64,000 bases of DNA, from positions 1,922,001-1,986,000 of the forward strand of contig NZ_CP087590.1 in the NCBI RefSeq assembly GCF_015594925.2, in the 5' to 3' direction. Below, in pieces: positions 17,006 through 26,078 of this stretch. This DNA is from Vibrio sp. VB16 (GTDB lineage Bacteria; Pseudomonadota; Gammaproteobacteria; Enterobacterales; Vibrionaceae). Numbering within the stretch: the first letter of the stretch is position 1; each line of letters begins with the position of its first letter. Below the pieces are notes generated by a model. That model ran no database searches, was not told the origin of the DNA, and was given only the letters and a program-made list of their open reading frames with translations. Position numbers and translations under genes: made by a program.

Positions 17006-17914
17006 TTACTCTTGAGCCCATAACCATGCTGCGCCACGTACACCACTTGAGTCTCCGTGGATGGCTGCTTTTATGGGTGTATGACACTCTCCACCAAACG
17101 TATACTCTGGCAGAATCTTAGGAACGTTACTGTATAATCTAGTCACGTTACATACACCGCCAGCTAAGACTACAACATCCGGATCGAGTAAATTCACTAC
17201 ACTGGCGATAGATTTCGCGAGTCGACGTTCGTAGACCTCGAGTGTGAGCAATGCTGTTTCATCACCCTCGTCCGCCAGATCTGAAATTTCTTTCCCTTTG
17301 AGTAAATTACCTGTTCTTCGTTCATAATCAGCACACAGTCCCGTTCCAGACACAAACTGTTCAATGCAGCCATGTTGACCACAATAACAAGGGGTAGCAT
17401 CGGCAATTTTACGTTCTTCTGCATCTTGCCACGGTAGCGGGTTATGCCCCCACTCACCGCCAATACCATTACCACCAGCATGTGGGACACCGTTAACTAC
17501 AATACCCGCACCTGCACCTGTACCTATAATCACGGCCAAGACCATTTTGTACCCAGCACCCGCACCATCTGTTGCTTCTGATACTGCCATGCAATTCGCA
17601 TCATTGGCGACGCGAACCTCACGCCCAAGCAAAATAGTTAGGTCTACATCGAGTGGCTTTCCATTAAGCCAAACTGAATTCGCATTTTTTACTTTTTGAG
17701 AATACGGAGAGATCGTTCCGGGAATCCCAAGTCCAACGGTGCCAGTCTGTCCCGTCGCTTGTTCTGCGTCCACTACTAAGCCTTTAATCGCGTGAAGCGT
17801 ATCAGGATAAGAACCTTTTGGGGTATCGACTCGTTTTCTAAATAGCTCTTCACCCTTATCTGAAAGAGCGATGGCCTCGATTTTCGTACCGCCTAAATCT
17901 ATCCCAATGCGCAT
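17006..17914 (-). CDS. mak: Fructokinase/mannokinase Mak (ROK family)
   Basis: 302 residues, near-identical in layout to E. coli Mak. The N-terminal phosphate loop is IGIDLGGTKIEAIAL; GIPGTISPYSQ, KNANSVWLNGKPL, NDANCMAVSEA with the catalytic Asp, the zinc site in GGEWGHNPLPW...CYCGQHGCIEQF, and the tail GDSSGVRGAAWLWAQE all match. It phosphorylates fructose (and mannose) with ATP in the cytosol. It is monocistronic with its own promoter region upstream, and no sugar transporter is adjacent. Confidence 0.95.
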   Translation of the reverse strand: MRIGIDLGGTKIEAIALSDKGEELFRKRVDTPKGSYPDTLHAIKGLVVDAEQATGQTGTVGLGIPGTISPYSQKVKNANSVWLNGKPLDVDLTILLGREVRVANDANCMAVSEATDGAGAGYKMVLAVIIGTGAGAGIVVNGVPHAGGNGIGGEWGHNPLPWQDAEERKIADATPCYCGQHGCIEQFVSGTGLCADYERRTGNLLKGKEISDLADEGDETALLTLEVYERRLAKSIASVVNLLDPDVVVLAGGVCNVTRLYSNVPKILPEYTFGGECHTPIKAAIHGDSSGVRGAAWLWAQE

Positions 17915-18058
17915 ACTAATTTTCCTTTTTGGTTTTAAGTTGTTGATGGGAAATCGGAAAATATTGTGGCGTATTTAGCAGATAGAATCTGTGCGGGTAG
18001 TCATGGCGTTGAAGAATTATTTTCGAGGTTAAACTAATAGTGCATAAAAGGAATGGTA

Positions 18059-18092
18059 TAAATAATAGGCAACGTTAGCGGCCTATTATTTA
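18059..18092 (-). terminator. Hairpin downstream of aldB
   Basis: A perfect 12-bp stem (TAAATAATAGGC / GCCTATTATTTA, 10-base loop) lies 27 bp past the aldB stop. The flank in the aldB direction is AT-rich but without an uninterrupted T-run. It is the likely end of the aldB transcript. Confidence 0.65.
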
Positions 18093-18118
18093 TTATTACA
18101 GGTTATAAGCGAGAAGAA

Positions 18119-19639
18119 TTAGAAGAACCCTAAAGGATTAATATCATAACTTACCAATAGATTTTTCGTATTTTGGTAGTGGTCTAGCATCATTTTATGC
18201 GTCTCTCTACCAATACCCGATCGCTTATATCCACCAAAGGCCGCATGCGCTGGGTAAGCGTGATAACAGTTTATCCAAATACGTCCTGCCTCTATTTTGC
18301 GTCCCATTCGATACGCAAGATTTTGGTCCCTAGTCCATAGCCCTGCGCCTAACCCAAATTCAGTGTCATTTGCAAGAGCCAGTGCTTCTGCTTCATCCTT
18401 AAAGGTCGTAACCGCGATAACTGGGCCAAAAATTTCTTCTTGGAAAACGCGCATTTTATTATGGCCTTTAAGCAAAGTTGGTTGAATGTAGTAGCCATCA
18501 TTCAGACCGTCATCCTGTTTTGCAATGCTGCCACCGATGAGTACTTGAGCGCCTTCCTCACGACCTATTTCCAAATAACCCAGTATTTTATCGAACTGTT
18601 CTTTGGAAACTTGAGCCCCCACTTGAGTATTCGGGTCTAAAGGATCACCCTGCTGAATACCCTTCGCTCTTTCCACCACTTTCGCAATAAATTTATCGTA
18701 TATAGATTCTTGTATAAGAACGCGAGATGGGCATGTACACACCTCTCCCTGATTGAAGAAACCTAACAACATCCCCTCAACACATTTATCTAGGTACTCA
18801 TCTTCATAATTGAATATGTCTTCAAAGTATACGTTAGGTGACTTACCACCCAACTCTACGGTAGATGGAATAAGATTATTTGCCGCACATTTTAAAATAT
18901 GTTGGCCAACCGTTGTCGAACCAGTAAAAGCTAACTTGGCAATTCTGGTACTTGTTGCCAGAGCCTGACCTGCTTCGTTACCAAAACCATTAACGACGTT
19001 TAGCACACCAGGTGGTATTAAATGACCTATTTTTTCCATTAGAACAAGTATTGACACCGGCGTTTGCTCTGCAGGTTTTAAAATAATACAACAACCAGCA
19101 GCCAGCGCAGGAGCGAGTTTCCATGCCGCCATTAACATTGGGAAATTCCATGGGATAATCTGACCGACGACCCCGATCGCTTCAGGGAAATGATAGGCCG
19201 CTGTATTAGCATCAAGTTCAGCAGCGCTGCCCTCTTGAGCTCGAATACAACCCGCATAGTAACGAAAATGGTCAACCACCAAAGGTAGATCCGCGTTCAA
19301 TGTTTCTCGAACTGGTTTCCCATTTTCCCATGTTTCAGCGACGGCTAATTCTTCCAAGTTTTGCTCTATCATATCGGCAATTCTTAGCAGCATATTTGAA
19401 CGTTCACCAACACTGGTCGCTGCCCATGCATCTCTTGCTTTGTGCGCAGCGTCTAGCGCTAAGTTAATATCCGCTTCATCCGAACGGGCAACCTGACAAT
19501 ATTCTTTTCCATTTACTGGCGATAGATTCGAAAAGTACTTGCCGTTGACTGGTTTTACCCATTCGCCACCAATATAATTATCATAAACAGATTTGAAATT
19601 AACAATAGAACCTTGCGTTCCTGGCTGAGCATAAATCAT
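18119..19639 (-). CDS. aldB: Aldehyde dehydrogenase AldB/ExaC type
   Basis: 506 residues, closely matching E. coli AldB and Pseudomonas ExaC/AcoD through its whole length (YDNYIGGEWVKP, ETWENGKPVRET, DHFRYYAGCIRAQEG, WINCYHAYPAHAAFGGYKRS). Catalytic residues are Glu262 in VELGGKSPN and Cys301 in FNQGEVCTC. It oxidises acetaldehyde and related short aldehydes with NAD(P). A sigma-54 promoter element stands 87 bp upstream and the divergent gene encodes an AcoR-like sigma-54 activator, so induction by alcohol, acetoin or aldehyde is likely. Confidence 0.95.
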   Translation of the reverse strand: MIYAQPGTQGSIVNFKSVYDNYIGGEWVKPVNGKYFSNLSPVNGKEYCQVARSDEADINLALDAAHKARDAWAATSVGERSNMLLRIADMIEQNLEELAVAETWENGKPVRETLNADLPLVVDHFRYYAGCIRAQEGSAAELDANTAAYHFPEAIGVVGQIIPWNFPMLMAAWKLAPALAAGCCIILKPAEQTPVSILVLMEKIGHLIPPGVLNVVNGFGNEAGQALATSTRIAKLAFTGSTTVGQHILKCAANNLIPSTVELGGKSPNVYFEDIFNYEDEYLDKCVEGMLLGFFNQGEVCTCPSRVLIQESIYDKFIAKVVERAKGIQQGDPLDPNTQVGAQVSKEQFDKILGYLEIGREEGAQVLIGGSIAKQDDGLNDGYYIQPTLLKGHNKMRVFQEEIFGPVIAVTTFKDEAEALALANDTEFGLGAGLWTRDQNLAYRMGRKIEAGRIWINCYHAYPAHAAFGGYKRSGIGRETHKMMLDHYQNTKNLLVSYDINPLGFF

Positions 19640-19725
19640 AGGTCATCCTTCCTTTAGATACATTTCATCATTCGTTTCATCGTTTGTTGTGTGCTCTTTT
19701 TTAATTGAACACTGACATCTGTAAC

Positions 19726-19740
19726 GCAATTCACACGCCA
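19726..19740 (-). promoter_or_regulatory. Sigma-54 (-24/-12) promoter of aldB
   Basis: Read on the minus strand the element is TGGCGTG-TGAA-TTGC, the exact 15-base spacing of the sigma-54 consensus TGGCACG-N4-TTGC with the invariant GG and GC present. It lies 87 bp before the aldB start codon, leaving a leader of roughly 70 bases, and faces away from the divergent sigma-54 activator gene. Confidence 0.82.
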
Positions 19741-19894
19741 ACATGTTAGAACTTGCCGTAATTAAATAGTAACAGTATGATTACATATAATTAACATCAC
19801 CTAACGTCGGGCTAGAATCGCCAAACATTACCCTGTTCACTTTGTTCAACTGTCTTAAAGTGGCACACCAGAAACGTTACATTTTGGAACACTT

Positions 19895-21667
19895 ATGAAT
19901 CTTCAAATCGACGACACCATTGATTGGCTGAACAATTCATGGCACAGAAGCAGTGAAGCAGGACTAAGAGAGAATCGACTTCCCGACGATATTCGGTTGG
20001 AAAGCTTTCAGCTTAGCGAAAGAAGAGATAACGCCAAGAGGCTAATTAACGGACTGGAAAAATACGCGCTACCTCTTTTTAACCAGATGTTTGCTCGAAC
20101 CAATAGCCGACTGATACTAACCGACATACAGGGTGTGATTTTAGGTTCATGGGGCTTAGAAAAATTTGCTAACCGCCTCACCTCAATTGCATTAGAAAGT
20201 GGCGTTTGCTGGCAAGAAAACCTAAAAGGAACGAACGCGATAGGAACTGCCATTATTGAGGCCAAGCCAATATCCATCATTGGCGATCAACACTTTATCC
20301 ATCAACACCGATTTATCAGTTGCTCAGCTAGCCCCATTTTCAATCATCAAGGCGAAATGCTCGGAATTTTAGATATCACCAGTGAGCAGCAAGTACATCA
20401 CTCCAATACCCAACTTTTGATTCAAAGCATGATTCAGAAGATAGAAAACAGCCTGTTGTTTGGCATACCAGACGGCACAATTCGAGTTGATATCGCTTGT
20501 GACAAAGCACTGCTTGATAGTGGATGGCAGGGAATTATGATTGCCAATGAAGCCGGCGAAGTTATCGCCCACAACCAACTGGCATCTCAACTTTTGGATC
20601 ATCAAGAAATAATAGGCGCTCCTCTGGAGCATCTGTTAAAACATGAGTCCACGCCGTTTGTATACCGCTTACATCCTCAGTCAACAAAACCTATTCCAAA
20701 ATCAGTTACCTATTCTCCGTCAAGCGAACTACATCAAGGGGATGAACGCATTGAGAATGCCTGGCAACAGGCGTGTAAGGTCATCGACAAACAGATCCAC
20801 CTGTTGATCTTGGGCGAAACAGGCGTTGGTAAAAGCGAGTTTGTTAAGGCGCTTCACCAACAGAGTAAGCGTAAGCAATCCCCACTTGTGATTGTTAATT
20901 GTGGCGCACTGCCTAAAGATTTGATTGAGTCAGAGCTGTTTGGTTATGCGCCAGGGGCATTTACTGGAGCAAGCCACAAAGGCTATCAAGGAAAAATACG
21001 TCAGGCGGACAAAGGCACTCTGTTTCTAGATGAAATTGCCGACATGCCGCTTGAAGCACAGTGTCGTCTATTACACTTTCTTCAAGAGAAAGAAGTGGTC
21101 CCGGTGGGCTCTAATCAGACCTATCACGTGGATATTCAAATCATCGCCGCCACACATAAGAATATAGAGCTACTCATAGCAGAAGGGCGTTTTCGACAGG
21201 ATCTCTATTACCGACTAAATGGCCTAGTTTTTCACCTACCTTCGTTGAGAGAAAGAAAAGACAAGGTTGCCCTTATTAAAAAGATTCACAGAAAACACTG
21301 TAAGAATGAACAGACATTAGATAGAGATTTACTGAATCTACTTAAAGATTTTGCATGGCCCGGGAATATAAGAGAATTGGACAACGTATTGCACGTTGCA
21401 ACGCTGCTCGCATGCGATGAGCCGAAACTTATGCTCAAACATATTCCCGACCACATCAGCGCTTCATTGCAATCTTTAAGTCAGACGCGTTCGTTAGCTA
21501 TGGAACATAGTAGTGAAGATATTAGCCTTCAAGAGACCGTCGAAGACACATTAATTAAGATCTATCGGGCCAACAACGGTAACATCAGTAAAACGTCTAA
21601 AATCCTTAGTATTAGCAGAAATACCATCTACAGGAAATTGAAAAAGCTTGGTGTGTTACCAAGCTAA
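19895..21667 (+). CDS. acoR: Sigma-54-dependent activator, AcoR-like
   Basis: 590 residues. Order: N-terminal region with a GAF-type sensor (about 65-185), an insert with PAS character (about 205-250), AAA+ domain with Walker A GETGVGKS (307-314), the sigma-54-contacting GAFTGA loop intact at 354-359 and LFLDEIADMP Walker B, then a Fis-type HTH at the C terminus (ISKTSKILSISRNTIYRKLK). The architecture matches AcoR, the acetoin/alcohol-responsive activator of aldehyde and acetoin genes. It is divergent from aldB, whose promoter carries a -24/-12 element. Its own upstream region shows no sigma-54 site. The effector is inferred, not shown. Confidence 0.92.
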   Translation: MNLQIDDTIDWLNNSWHRSSEAGLRENRLPDDIRLESFQLSERRDNAKRLINGLEKYALPLFNQMFARTNSRLILTDIQGVILGSWGLEKFANRLTSIALESGVCWQENLKGTNAIGTAIIEAKPISIIGDQHFIHQHRFISCSASPIFNHQGEMLGILDITSEQQVHHSNTQLLIQSMIQKIENSLLFGIPDGTIRVDIACDKALLDSGWQGIMIANEAGEVIAHNQLASQLLDHQEIIGAPLEHLLKHESTPFVYRLHPQSTKPIPKSVTYSPSSELHQGDERIENAWQQACKVIDKQIHLLILGETGVGKSEFVKALHQQSKRKQSPLVIVNCGALPKDLIESELFGYAPGAFTGASHKGYQGKIRQADKGTLFLDEIADMPLEAQCRLLHFLQEKEVVPVGSNQTYHVDIQIIAATHKNIELLIAEGRFRQDLYYRLNGLVFHLPSLRERKDKVALIKKIHRKHCKNEQTLDRDLLNLLKDFAWPGNIRELDNVLHVATLLACDEPKLMLKHIPDHISASLQSLSQTRSLAMEHSSEDISLQETVEDTLIKIYRANNGNISKTSKILSISRNTIYRKLKKLGVLPS

Positions 21668-21673
21668 AAACAG

Positions 21674-22369
21674 TTAAACGTCATAATAATAATAGTTAAC
21701 ACACTGGTCTGCTAACAAGTCCAAAGAGTCTAATGCTTTTGCCAACTTGTCCGCTGGCAATGTATCAAATGCTAATGGTATTTCGGTACAGCCAAGTACA
21801 ACACCATCGGCACCTTTTTCAATTAGACTATCAAAGACAGGTTCCATTAACCTTCTTCCCTGCTCTATCTGACCTGCTTTAACACAGTATATTCCTTCCA
21901 TAACCTGAAACTGCTCTGTTGCCGTTGGTAAAATAGCCTGCATTCCGCGAGTCTCAATAGCATTGGTATAAATGCCCGTTTGTATGGTTGCATTCGTAGC
22001 CAATACGCCCACTCGACACATCTGACGGCGGCTAGCTTCATTCATCACTGCGTCAATGATGCTAATAAACGAAACCCTTTCATTGTTGCTGAGTTTGTCC
22101 AGCCAGTAATGAGCAGTATTACAAGGTATCACTACCTTTGTGGCGCCCGAATCTTTTAAGTTCATTAGGTTTTTTAGCATTTTTTCCAACGGGTTTTCAC
22201 CGTTTTCTAAGATATGCTTGGTCCGATCAGGAATAACAGGATCATTCGAAATAATCATAGACATATGCTCTTGATCAGAACAGGCCGGGCTTTTTTCCAC
22301 TATCCGCTTAACAAAATCAACCGTAGCCATCGGGCCCATACCCCCTAAAACACCTAACTTCTTATCCAT
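21674..22369 (-). CDS. Aspartate/glutamate racemase family protein
   Basis: 231 residues with the paired catalytic cysteines of the PLP-independent racemases: Cys83 in VIPCNTAHY and Cys194 in VLGCTEIPL, plus the N-terminal GVLGGMGPMATVDF. This pattern fits the YgeA/broad-specificity amino-acid racemase group rather than MurI. The gene diverges from a LysR regulator (about 100 bp between starts), which in turn is followed by a PLP-dependent deaminase/desulfhydrase. The three may handle a D-amino acid, an inference from context. Its end abuts the AcoR-like gene (6 bp gap). Confidence 0.9.
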   Translation of the reverse strand: MDKKLGVLGGMGPMATVDFVKRIVEKSPACSDQEHMSMIISNDPVIPDRTKHILENGENPLEKMLKNLMNLKDSGATKVVIPCNTAHYWLDKLSNNERVSFISIIDAVMNEASRRQMCRVGVLATNATIQTGIYTNAIETRGMQAILPTATEQFQVMEGIYCVKAGQIEQGRRLMEPVFDSLIEKGADGVVLGCTEIPLAFDTLPADKLAKALDSLDLLADQCVNYYYYDV

Positions 22370-22473
22370 ACTCGCTCCTTATCTAGGCACAAATTAACAA
22401 AAATAATCCTTGATAAGAAATGAAATAACTGGCATACCTATGCATGGATCGCATAGCTATGGGTGTCGCTCTG

Positions 22474-23385
22474 ATGTTAAATATTGAAACCAAATGGTTG
22501 CTGGATTTTTTAAAACTGGCCGAACTCCGTAACTTCTCTAAAGCAGCAATCGAACGAAACGTAACTCAGTCAGCATTTAGTCGCCGCATACAAGCGCTCG
22601 AAAGTGCGGTGGGATGCCAACTTTTTGATAGAGATAAGACACCGATTGCGTTAACGCAAAGTGGCAAGGAATTTCGAACGAGTGCTCGCTCTCTCATCAT
22701 TCAGCTTGAATATGAGTTAGAGCGTCTTAACGATCTCTCTATTCTAGGAAACCAAAAAGTAAGCATCGTAGCGGGCCATTCAATAGCGACCGATATCCTA
22801 CCATTGTTCAAATTCAATCTGTTCGCAGAAGAGCAAGAAGTCATTTTGGACGTTCGCGCGATCGATGTTGATGATGCCGTAAAAATGTTAGAGGAGAGCG
22901 CTTGCGATATTGTATTAAGCTATAAAAATCCTCAGTTGCTTGCTGAACCCTACCTGGCACATAAACTTGGCGAATCAAATAACTATTGCGTAAGCGTATT
23001 ATCCGATTCAAAACCAAAATACTCATTATCCGAAACCATTGTTACACCGCTTATCATGCATTCAACGTCCAGCTATATGGGCAGATTAACTCGTCAAACG
23101 AGCAGTCGTTACGCCCTTAAACCGATTTTTTCTTCATCTATGACCGATCTGGTTAAGGCTTTGGTACTGCAAGGCGAAGGCATAGGCTGGCTACCAGATT
23201 ATGCTATCATTGACGAACTGAAACAGAATAAACTCGTTATATTAAATCCCGAAGAAGCAACCTTAAATACCGAACTATACGCCTACCGTTCTAAAACCAA
23301 ACTCCACCCAGCAGGAGAACGGGTATGGAAACGTATATGCGAACACCAGACTATATTTACGCCCAACCACAAAACCAACAACTAG
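22474..23385 (+). CDS. LysR-family transcriptional regulator (YjiE/HypT-like)
   Basis: About 303 residues from the third in-frame ATG (MLNIETKWLLDFL); starts 15 or 30 bases earlier are equally open, and none has a strong ribosome site. The N-terminal HTH (FLKLAELRNFSKAAIERNV, then QSAFSRRIQALESAVG) and the KTPIALTQSGKEF boundary recall the HypT/YjiE branch. The effector domain follows to the C terminus. It lies between and diverges from the racemase gene, and reads into the PLP enzyme gene after 50 bp; it is their probable regulator. Confidence 0.9.
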   Translation: MLNIETKWLLDFLKLAELRNFSKAAIERNVTQSAFSRRIQALESAVGCQLFDRDKTPIALTQSGKEFRTSARSLIIQLEYELERLNDLSILGNQKVSIVAGHSIATDILPLFKFNLFAEEQEVILDVRAIDVDDAVKMLEESACDIVLSYKNPQLLAEPYLAHKLGESNNYCVSVLSDSKPKYSLSETIVTPLIMHSTSSYMGRLTRQTSSRYALKPIFSSSMTDLVKALVLQGEGIGWLPDYAIIDELKQNKLVILNPEEATLNTELYAYRSKTKLHPAGERVWKRICEHQTIFTPNHKTNN

Positions 23386-23435
23386 GCGTCAAACCTAACA
23401 TCAAATCACTGGTATAGATTGAGAATTGGTTTACT

Positions 23436-24383
23436 ATGTGCAACCGAATTTTGCAGCAGATAGCCATAGAGCCAATGAAATTATCTGAAAGCCCAGTGAC
23501 TCAGCACCGTTTTAACGGACTCACTTTTTTTGTAAAAAGAGATGATCTCTTACACCATCAATTCTCTGGTAACAAAGCACGAAAATTCATGTCTTTGTTA
23601 ACGGGAGAGTTTCCCCATATAAAAAATTTGATTGGCTATGGTTCCGTTCAGGCAAACTCGTTGTACTCTCTCTCTGCCCTTTGTGCGATAAAGAAATGGA
23701 AACTGACCTTTTATGTTGACCATATTCCAAGTTATGTTAAACAAAAACCAACTGGGAATTATCGAGGCGCCCTCGACTTGGGTGCAAACATCGTCGACCT
23801 ATCGCAATTAGAAGACAGAGACGGCCGCCACACCAGTACCTATATTGACGACAATTTTTCTGGCCTAAACGATACGTTGATTGTGCCAGAAGGTGGTCGT
23901 TCTACAATGGCAGAACCGGGCGTTAAAACCCTCGCCCAAGAAATACTTAATTGGAAGTTAATGGAACGATGCGACAACCTCGTCGTCGCACTACCGTCAG
24001 GCACAGGAACAACGGCACTCTATCTACAAAAACACCTTGAACAAGCAGACATAGAGGTCATCACATGTGCCTGCGTAGGTGATAAAGAATACCTAGTCGA
24101 GCAGTTTTTGGATGTCGACAGCAAAGCGACGCAACCGACGATAATTGGTACGGATAAAAAGCATCACTTTGGCCGATTAGACAAAGGTGAATATGCCTTA
24201 TGGCAATCATTAGAATCACAAACCCAAATAGAGTTTGATCTTCTTTATGACCCATTTATGTGGAAAAACTTGTTAGATTGGCTATCGGAGAATCCAAATA
24301 AGACCGTACTTTATATCCATCAGGGTGGCATTTTGGGTAACGAGAGTATGGTTGGCCGTTATCGCCACTGGTTGTCTATCTAA
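23436..24383 (+). CDS. PLP enzyme, ACC deaminase/D-cysteine desulfhydrase family
   Basis: 315 residues of fold-type II PLP enzyme. The PLP lysine is Lys47 in FSGNKARK, preceded by FFVKRDDLLHHQ; the phosphate-binding loop is LPSGTGTTALYL. The family includes D-cysteine desulfhydrase and 1-aminocyclopropane-1-carboxylate deaminase, which act on D-amino acids or cyclic analogues. Length is near the family's lower bound (usual 320-340). With the upstream LysR and the racemase it suggests a small D-amino-acid utilisation or detoxification unit, but the substrate is unproven. Confidence 0.87.
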   Translation: MCNRILQQIAIEPMKLSESPVTQHRFNGLTFFVKRDDLLHHQFSGNKARKFMSLLTGEFPHIKNLIGYGSVQANSLYSLSALCAIKKWKLTFYVDHIPSYVKQKPTGNYRGALDLGANIVDLSQLEDRDGRHTSTYIDDNFSGLNDTLIVPEGGRSTMAEPGVKTLAQEILNWKLMERCDNLVVALPSGTGTTALYLQKHLEQADIEVITCACVGDKEYLVEQFLDVDSKATQPTIIGTDKKHHFGRLDKGEYALWQSLESQTQIEFDLLYDPFMWKNLLDWLSENPNKTVLYIHQGGILGNESMVGRYRHWLSI

Positions 24384-24399
24384 TACCCAATTAGATGCG

Positions 24400-24813
24400 T
24401 TACTGTTCTGTGTCAACAATGACTTTATTGACTAATACACCCTTTTCGAAGGTCAGTCTAAGCTCTTGTGTATAGTGCATTAACTCTATTTCAAAATCGA
24501 AATCGAGCAACTCGCCATAAGGTAAACAAAGCGTGTCGCTAAACCAATCCGCAAATACTGATTGGTCGCCTGCCATTCGATACATTCCCTCAAGCGATTT
24601 TAGATATAAGCCATCTCCTTTAACTTCCCAAACCCCTACGTATTGTCTCCAACAGGCTGTAGAAAAACAAAAATCATCGGCGTCAATTGCTTCATTCAAT
24701 GCATCATCCGTTAGCTCTATCACTCTACCATCGGATAAAGGTAAAGAAATACACCCTGGCATGTCGTAACTCTGACCCTGATATAGAATCCGTTCCTTTA
24801 TTTGTGTTGTCAT
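24400..24813 (-). CDS. Conserved hypothetical protein
   Basis: 137 residues, acidic, with no signal peptide or membrane segment. It shows a pattern I recall from a widespread uncharacterised family of enterobacteria and vibrios: YVGVWEVKGDGLYLKSLEG, then ADWFSDTLCLPYGELL, ending in a beta-strand segment with KGVLV. The pattern suggests an all-beta fold. It converges on the PLP enzyme with 16 bp between stops. No function can be assigned. Confidence 0.75.
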   Translation of the reverse strand: MTTQIKERILYQGQSYDMPGCISLPLSDGRVIELTDDALNEAIDADDFCFSTACWRQYVGVWEVKGDGLYLKSLEGMYRMAGDQSVFADWFSDTLCLPYGELLDFDFEIELMHYTQELRLTFEKGVLVNKVIVDTEQ

Positions 24814-25008
24814 GCTGAACCTTGTGGTTAAAGTACTTGGTCGCTAAAGCTCACGCACCCAAAATTCTACTTGGGTCAGAAGCTACTCGTTCTGTTTGAG
24901 CTGATATCTGTATAGACAGTTCACTATAGAGTCAAAGCGATAAAATAACCAAAGGGGACATGTGAAATTTTGAAGTAAGTGGCGAACACATGTCGCCACT
25001 GTAATTGA

Positions 25009-25227
25009 TTAGTGGGTAGTTCCAGATGGATTGACACCAAATTCAGACTGCTTGTAAACTTTATCAAAGCGTTTTTGCTTTTTTTGAGTATGATCTGAGT
25101 TGGCCGGTGATCTTCTTTCTGCTAAAGCAATATTCCGTTCGTGCTCTCTAGATGAGCGAACAAACTCTGGATTATTCAATGCTTGCTTTCGTAGTTTATT
25201 CACGCGTTCAATTGTGTCAGCTAACAT
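25009..25227 (-). CDS. Small charged hypothetical protein
   Basis: 72 residues, rich in Arg, Lys and Glu (RKQALNNPEF, RSSREHERNIALAERRSP), probably helical in the first half and disordered in the second. A good ribosome site (AAGGGAGAC seven bases before the ATG) supports translation. It lacks a signal peptide and stands alone between two minus-strand genes. I do not recognise it. Confidence 0.6.
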   Translation of the reverse strand: MLADTIERVNKLRKQALNNPEFVRSSREHERNIALAERRSPANSDHTQKKQKRFDKVYKQSEFGVNPSGTTH

Positions 25228-25387
25228 AGTTTGTCTCCCTTGCCATTACTACTGTGCATACATACAGTATAGGGGTATTCTAAAGTTAGTCAAACCTAGA
25301 TGCTAAAAAAGACCCATTTTACGGGCCACATCAAATTTGAATTTATAAACTATGACGACAGGAGTGAGTAAACGCCTAGATATGATT

Positions 25388-25415
25388 GGGGCGTAATGAA
25401 CAATCATTACGCCCC
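25388..25415 (-). terminator. Hairpin downstream of the fasciclin gene
   Basis: A perfect 11-bp GC-containing stem (GGGGCGTAATG / CATTACGCCCC, 6-base loop) begins 27 bases past the stop of the fasciclin gene. There is no T-run in the gene's direction, so efficiency is uncertain, but position suggests transcript ending or stabilisation. Confidence 0.55.
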
Positions 25416-25442
25416 TTAATTTGGTTATCTAGATTAATTCTA

Positions 25443-25955
25443 CTATTTCGGTAAAATTACACTGTCGATGACATGAATCACACCATTGCTAGCCGCGACA
25501 TCTGTGGCGATAACATTCGCATTATCAACCATTACTTTTGAGCCCATCACTTTGATGGTGACCTTTTGACCTTGGACAGTTTTAGCACTCGTCAATTTCA
25601 CTACATCTGCGGCCATCACTTTTCCAGGAACCACGTGATAAGTCAGAATAGCAATTAATTGATCTTTATTTTCTGGCTTCAGAAGGGTTTCTACCGTACC
25701 GGCAGGCAACTTAGCAAAAGCTTCATCTGTTGGAGCAAATACCGTGAACGGTCCGTCACTTTTCAAAGTATCGACTAATCCTGCGGCTTGCACTGCGGCA
25801 ACAAGTGTATTAAACGAACCATTCTCAACGGCTACGTCTACAATGTCCTTTTTCATCATGCCGTCGCTATGTTTCATATCCTTGTTACTCGAACAAGCTA
25901 CAAGAGCGAAACTAATCACGACGAATGTAAATGCTGATATCATTTTCTTAAACAT
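25443..25955 (-). CDS. Fasciclin-domain lipoprotein
   Basis: 170 residues. A lipoprotein signal ends in LVAC with Cys21 as the lipidated residue, followed by a short Lys/Met/Asp-rich linker and one FAS1 domain (about 38-170) with the H1 motif FTVFAPTDEAFAKLP and H2 motif NGVIHVIDSVILPK. FAS1 domains mediate adhesion at the cell envelope or matrix. The protein is probably anchored in the outer membrane facing the periplasm; the residue after Cys is Ser, not Asp, so inner-membrane retention is not indicated. It is a single-gene unit. Confidence 0.93.
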   Translation of the reverse strand: MFKKMISAFTFVVISFALVACSSNKDMKHSDGMMKKDIVDVAVENGSFNTLVAAVQAAGLVDTLKSDGPFTVFAPTDEAFAKLPAGTVETLLKPENKDQLIAILTYHVVPGKVMAADVVKLTSAKTVQGQKVTIKVMGSKVMVDNANVIATDVAASNGVIHVIDSVILPK

Positions 25956-26078
25956 AATCTTATCCCTTTGAAGTAAATGTCATTATTGCTGTGCTTAGAT
26001 GTCGATAAGTAATACGGCACCATTTCAAAGAAGGATCATTTTTATTTCTATTTTTATTTTTACTGCAAAAAGATAGAT

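Noticed and set aside
24400..25227. Toxin-antitoxin pair formed by the two small unknown genes
   Set aside because: The genes are about 195 bp apart, have separate signals and show no toxin or antitoxin fold motifs.
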